Assembly: GCA_038203095.1 (NCBI GenBank)
Contig: JBBREH010000024.1
Span: forward strand, 1 to 21,154
Length of the DNA: 21,154 bases
DNA from: PALSA-1336 sp038203095
Lineage (GTDB): Bacteria > Patescibacteriota > Doudnabacteria > UBA920
Direction of reading: 5' to 3'
This document shows positions 20,538-21,154 of the stretch, in pieces (position 1 is the first letter of the stretch; every line of letters starts with the position of its first letter). Below the pieces are notes generated by a model, which was not told the origin of the DNA, made no database searches, and worked only from the letters and a program-made list of their open reading frames with translations. A program made the translations under genes and the position numbers.

Positions 20538-20670
20538 AAGGGGGTCAGGTCTGAATTTTTGACATTTTTTTTTTTGATAAGGTTTATTCTCGGCCATTTT
20601 TCAACTTGAATTTCCTTGTGGCGAGCTTCGGCTAAGGGGGGTATCGTAAAAATAACCAATTTTTATTTTG
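20535..20670 (-). repeat. GIY-YIG tail repeat, copy B
   Basis: 136 bp, direct repeat of 18902-19038. One base fewer in the T-run (11 against 12) changes the minus-strand end from KKKKMSKIQT-stop to KKKNVKNSDLTP, so the two copies differ in C-terminal frame. The gene body is again absent. Confidence 0.85.
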
Positions 20671-20758
20671 CCTCTCGGTTTCCTCACACTTTGAGTGATT
20701 GCACTTGGGATAAAATATGACCCTCAACTCACTAACCTGCGATTGGCTCGCTCGGGAC

Positions 20759-20796
20759 AAAATAAAAATAGCCAAAGAGTTGGCTATTTTTATTTT
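20759..20796. terminator. Long bidirectional terminator hairpin
   Basis: A perfect 17-bp inverted repeat (AAAATAAAAATAGCCAA and TTGGCTATTTTTATTTT) around AGAG. Its outer bases TTTTTATTTTG also end repeats A and B and recur inverted at 20755-20767, suggesting a mosaic of repeat ends. No complete gene directly adjoins it. Confidence 0.75.
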
Positions 20797-20968
20797 GGTA
20801 GCCCTTGTGGGCGAGGATTGGAACCAGCTAATAAACGAGCTGAAAGAGTGGCAACGCTTTTCTTTAACTGAAAAAGCATACAGTATTTAAGGCTTTTTAT
20901 ATTATAACAGACACTTTTTAAACTACCTATTGTGATTAGAAACGGTATATCCCCCCATAACTTAACTT
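20797..20968. other. Intergenic stretch before the last gene
   Basis: It begins with GGTAGCCCTTGTGGGCGAGG and a GATTGGAACC that resembles an inverted tRNA 3' end but does not fold as a tRNA. A short plus-strand open stretch follows (LVGEDWNQLINELKEW) and stops near 20890. Nothing certain is present. Confidence 0.3.
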
Positions 20969-21154
20969 ATGAACTGTAAGCACACCGGCAAAAATAACAA
21001 AGAGTGTAAGGGCAATGCAATGCTAGACGCTAATTTTTGCTACTTCCACAATCCAGCAATACAGGAAGCCGAGAAGCAAAAAAACAGGGTAACAGGGGGC
21101 AAAAATAACGCTGTGAGGGCAATGGAACTGCTAGAGCCGCTAGAAATTCAAACG
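20969..21154 (+). CDS. Small Cys/His protein of mobile-element type, partial
   Basis: The first 62 residues from the ATG at 20969, continuing past the window end. The N-terminus has CKHTGKNNKECKGNAM, then NFCYFHNP, that is, a C-x(9)-C-x(9)-C-x(3)-H arrangement, followed by EAEKQKNRVTGGKNN. This is the pattern of short zinc-binding hypothetical proteins common in phages, integrative elements and metagenomic small genomes (knowledge of the type; no named family). The basic helix and GGKNN suggest nucleic-acid contact (inference). It may mark the border of a mobile element extending rightwards. Confidence 0.7.
   Translation, partial: MNCKHTGKNNKECKGNAMLDANFCYFHNPAIQEAEKQKNRVTGGKNNAVRAMELLEPLEIQT

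Noticed and set aside
20797..20830. A tRNA 3' end or attachment site on the minus strand (GGTTCCAATCC ... GGGCTACCA)
   Set aside because: The spacing from the T-loop-like TTCCAAT to CCA is five bases too long, the T-stem does not pair and no matching acceptor 5' strand was found. It could still be a decayed att fragment, but the sequence alone does not support it.

Overview
The window looks like a piece of a small, AT-rich bacterial genome of the Candidate Phyla Radiation (Patescibacteria, probably Parcubacteria-like). This is an inference from several signs: a short ValRS without the C-terminal coiled coil, tightly packed and overlapping genes, few Shine-Dalgarno sequences, promoters placed so close to start codons that transcripts would be leaderless, a secreted LamG plus peptidoglycan-binding-type protein, a DUF2975-like protein and GIY-YIG remnants. 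Long frames use the standard code. No rRNA or complete tRNA was seen.

Layout. Bases 1-2935 hold a partial zinc-ribbon-like frame at the left edge, a bidirectional terminator, a small hypothetical gene and valS (minus strand). valS has a promoter and a T-box-type leader with a terminator hairpin. Bases 2935-3300 are a GC-rich run of hairpins that is either a structured RNA or a small CDS. Bases 3401-6883 hold a minus-strand operon: queF, a DoxX-like membrane protein, a HEAGH membrane metalloprotease-like protein and tsaD, followed by a coiled-coil gene with its own promoter. A CNNM/CorC-type protein follows (7087-8382). From 8613 to 13520 come a DinB-like protein, a small minus-strand gene, and a MarR regulator with its operator and a heterodimeric ABC exporter. 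Next are an AHSA1/ArsR pair (13672-14458) and a secreted LamG protein (14825-16327).

From about 16.3 kb to the end the character changes to an accessory region or gene graveyard. It contains a DUF2975-like protein, two lipoprotein genes, a frameshifted GIY-YIG gene, two nearly identical 136-137 bp copies of a GIY-YIG C-terminal tail, a duplicated 3' end of the DinB gene with its decayed terminator, a truncated lipoprotein-like frame, several dispersed repeats, and the start of a small Cys/His protein of a type often found near mobile elements.

The most unusual signal is repeat tolerance in essential genes. Degenerate heptanucleotide (7-bp period) tracts lie inside tsaD (four times), inside valS and in the valS promoter. 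A two-hairpin palindromic element is inserted in frame in valS, and another bipartite palindrome lies in the valS leader. In tsaD three of the tracts encode almost the same peptide (TNYxLQT-like), all in places where the TsaD family normally has loops.
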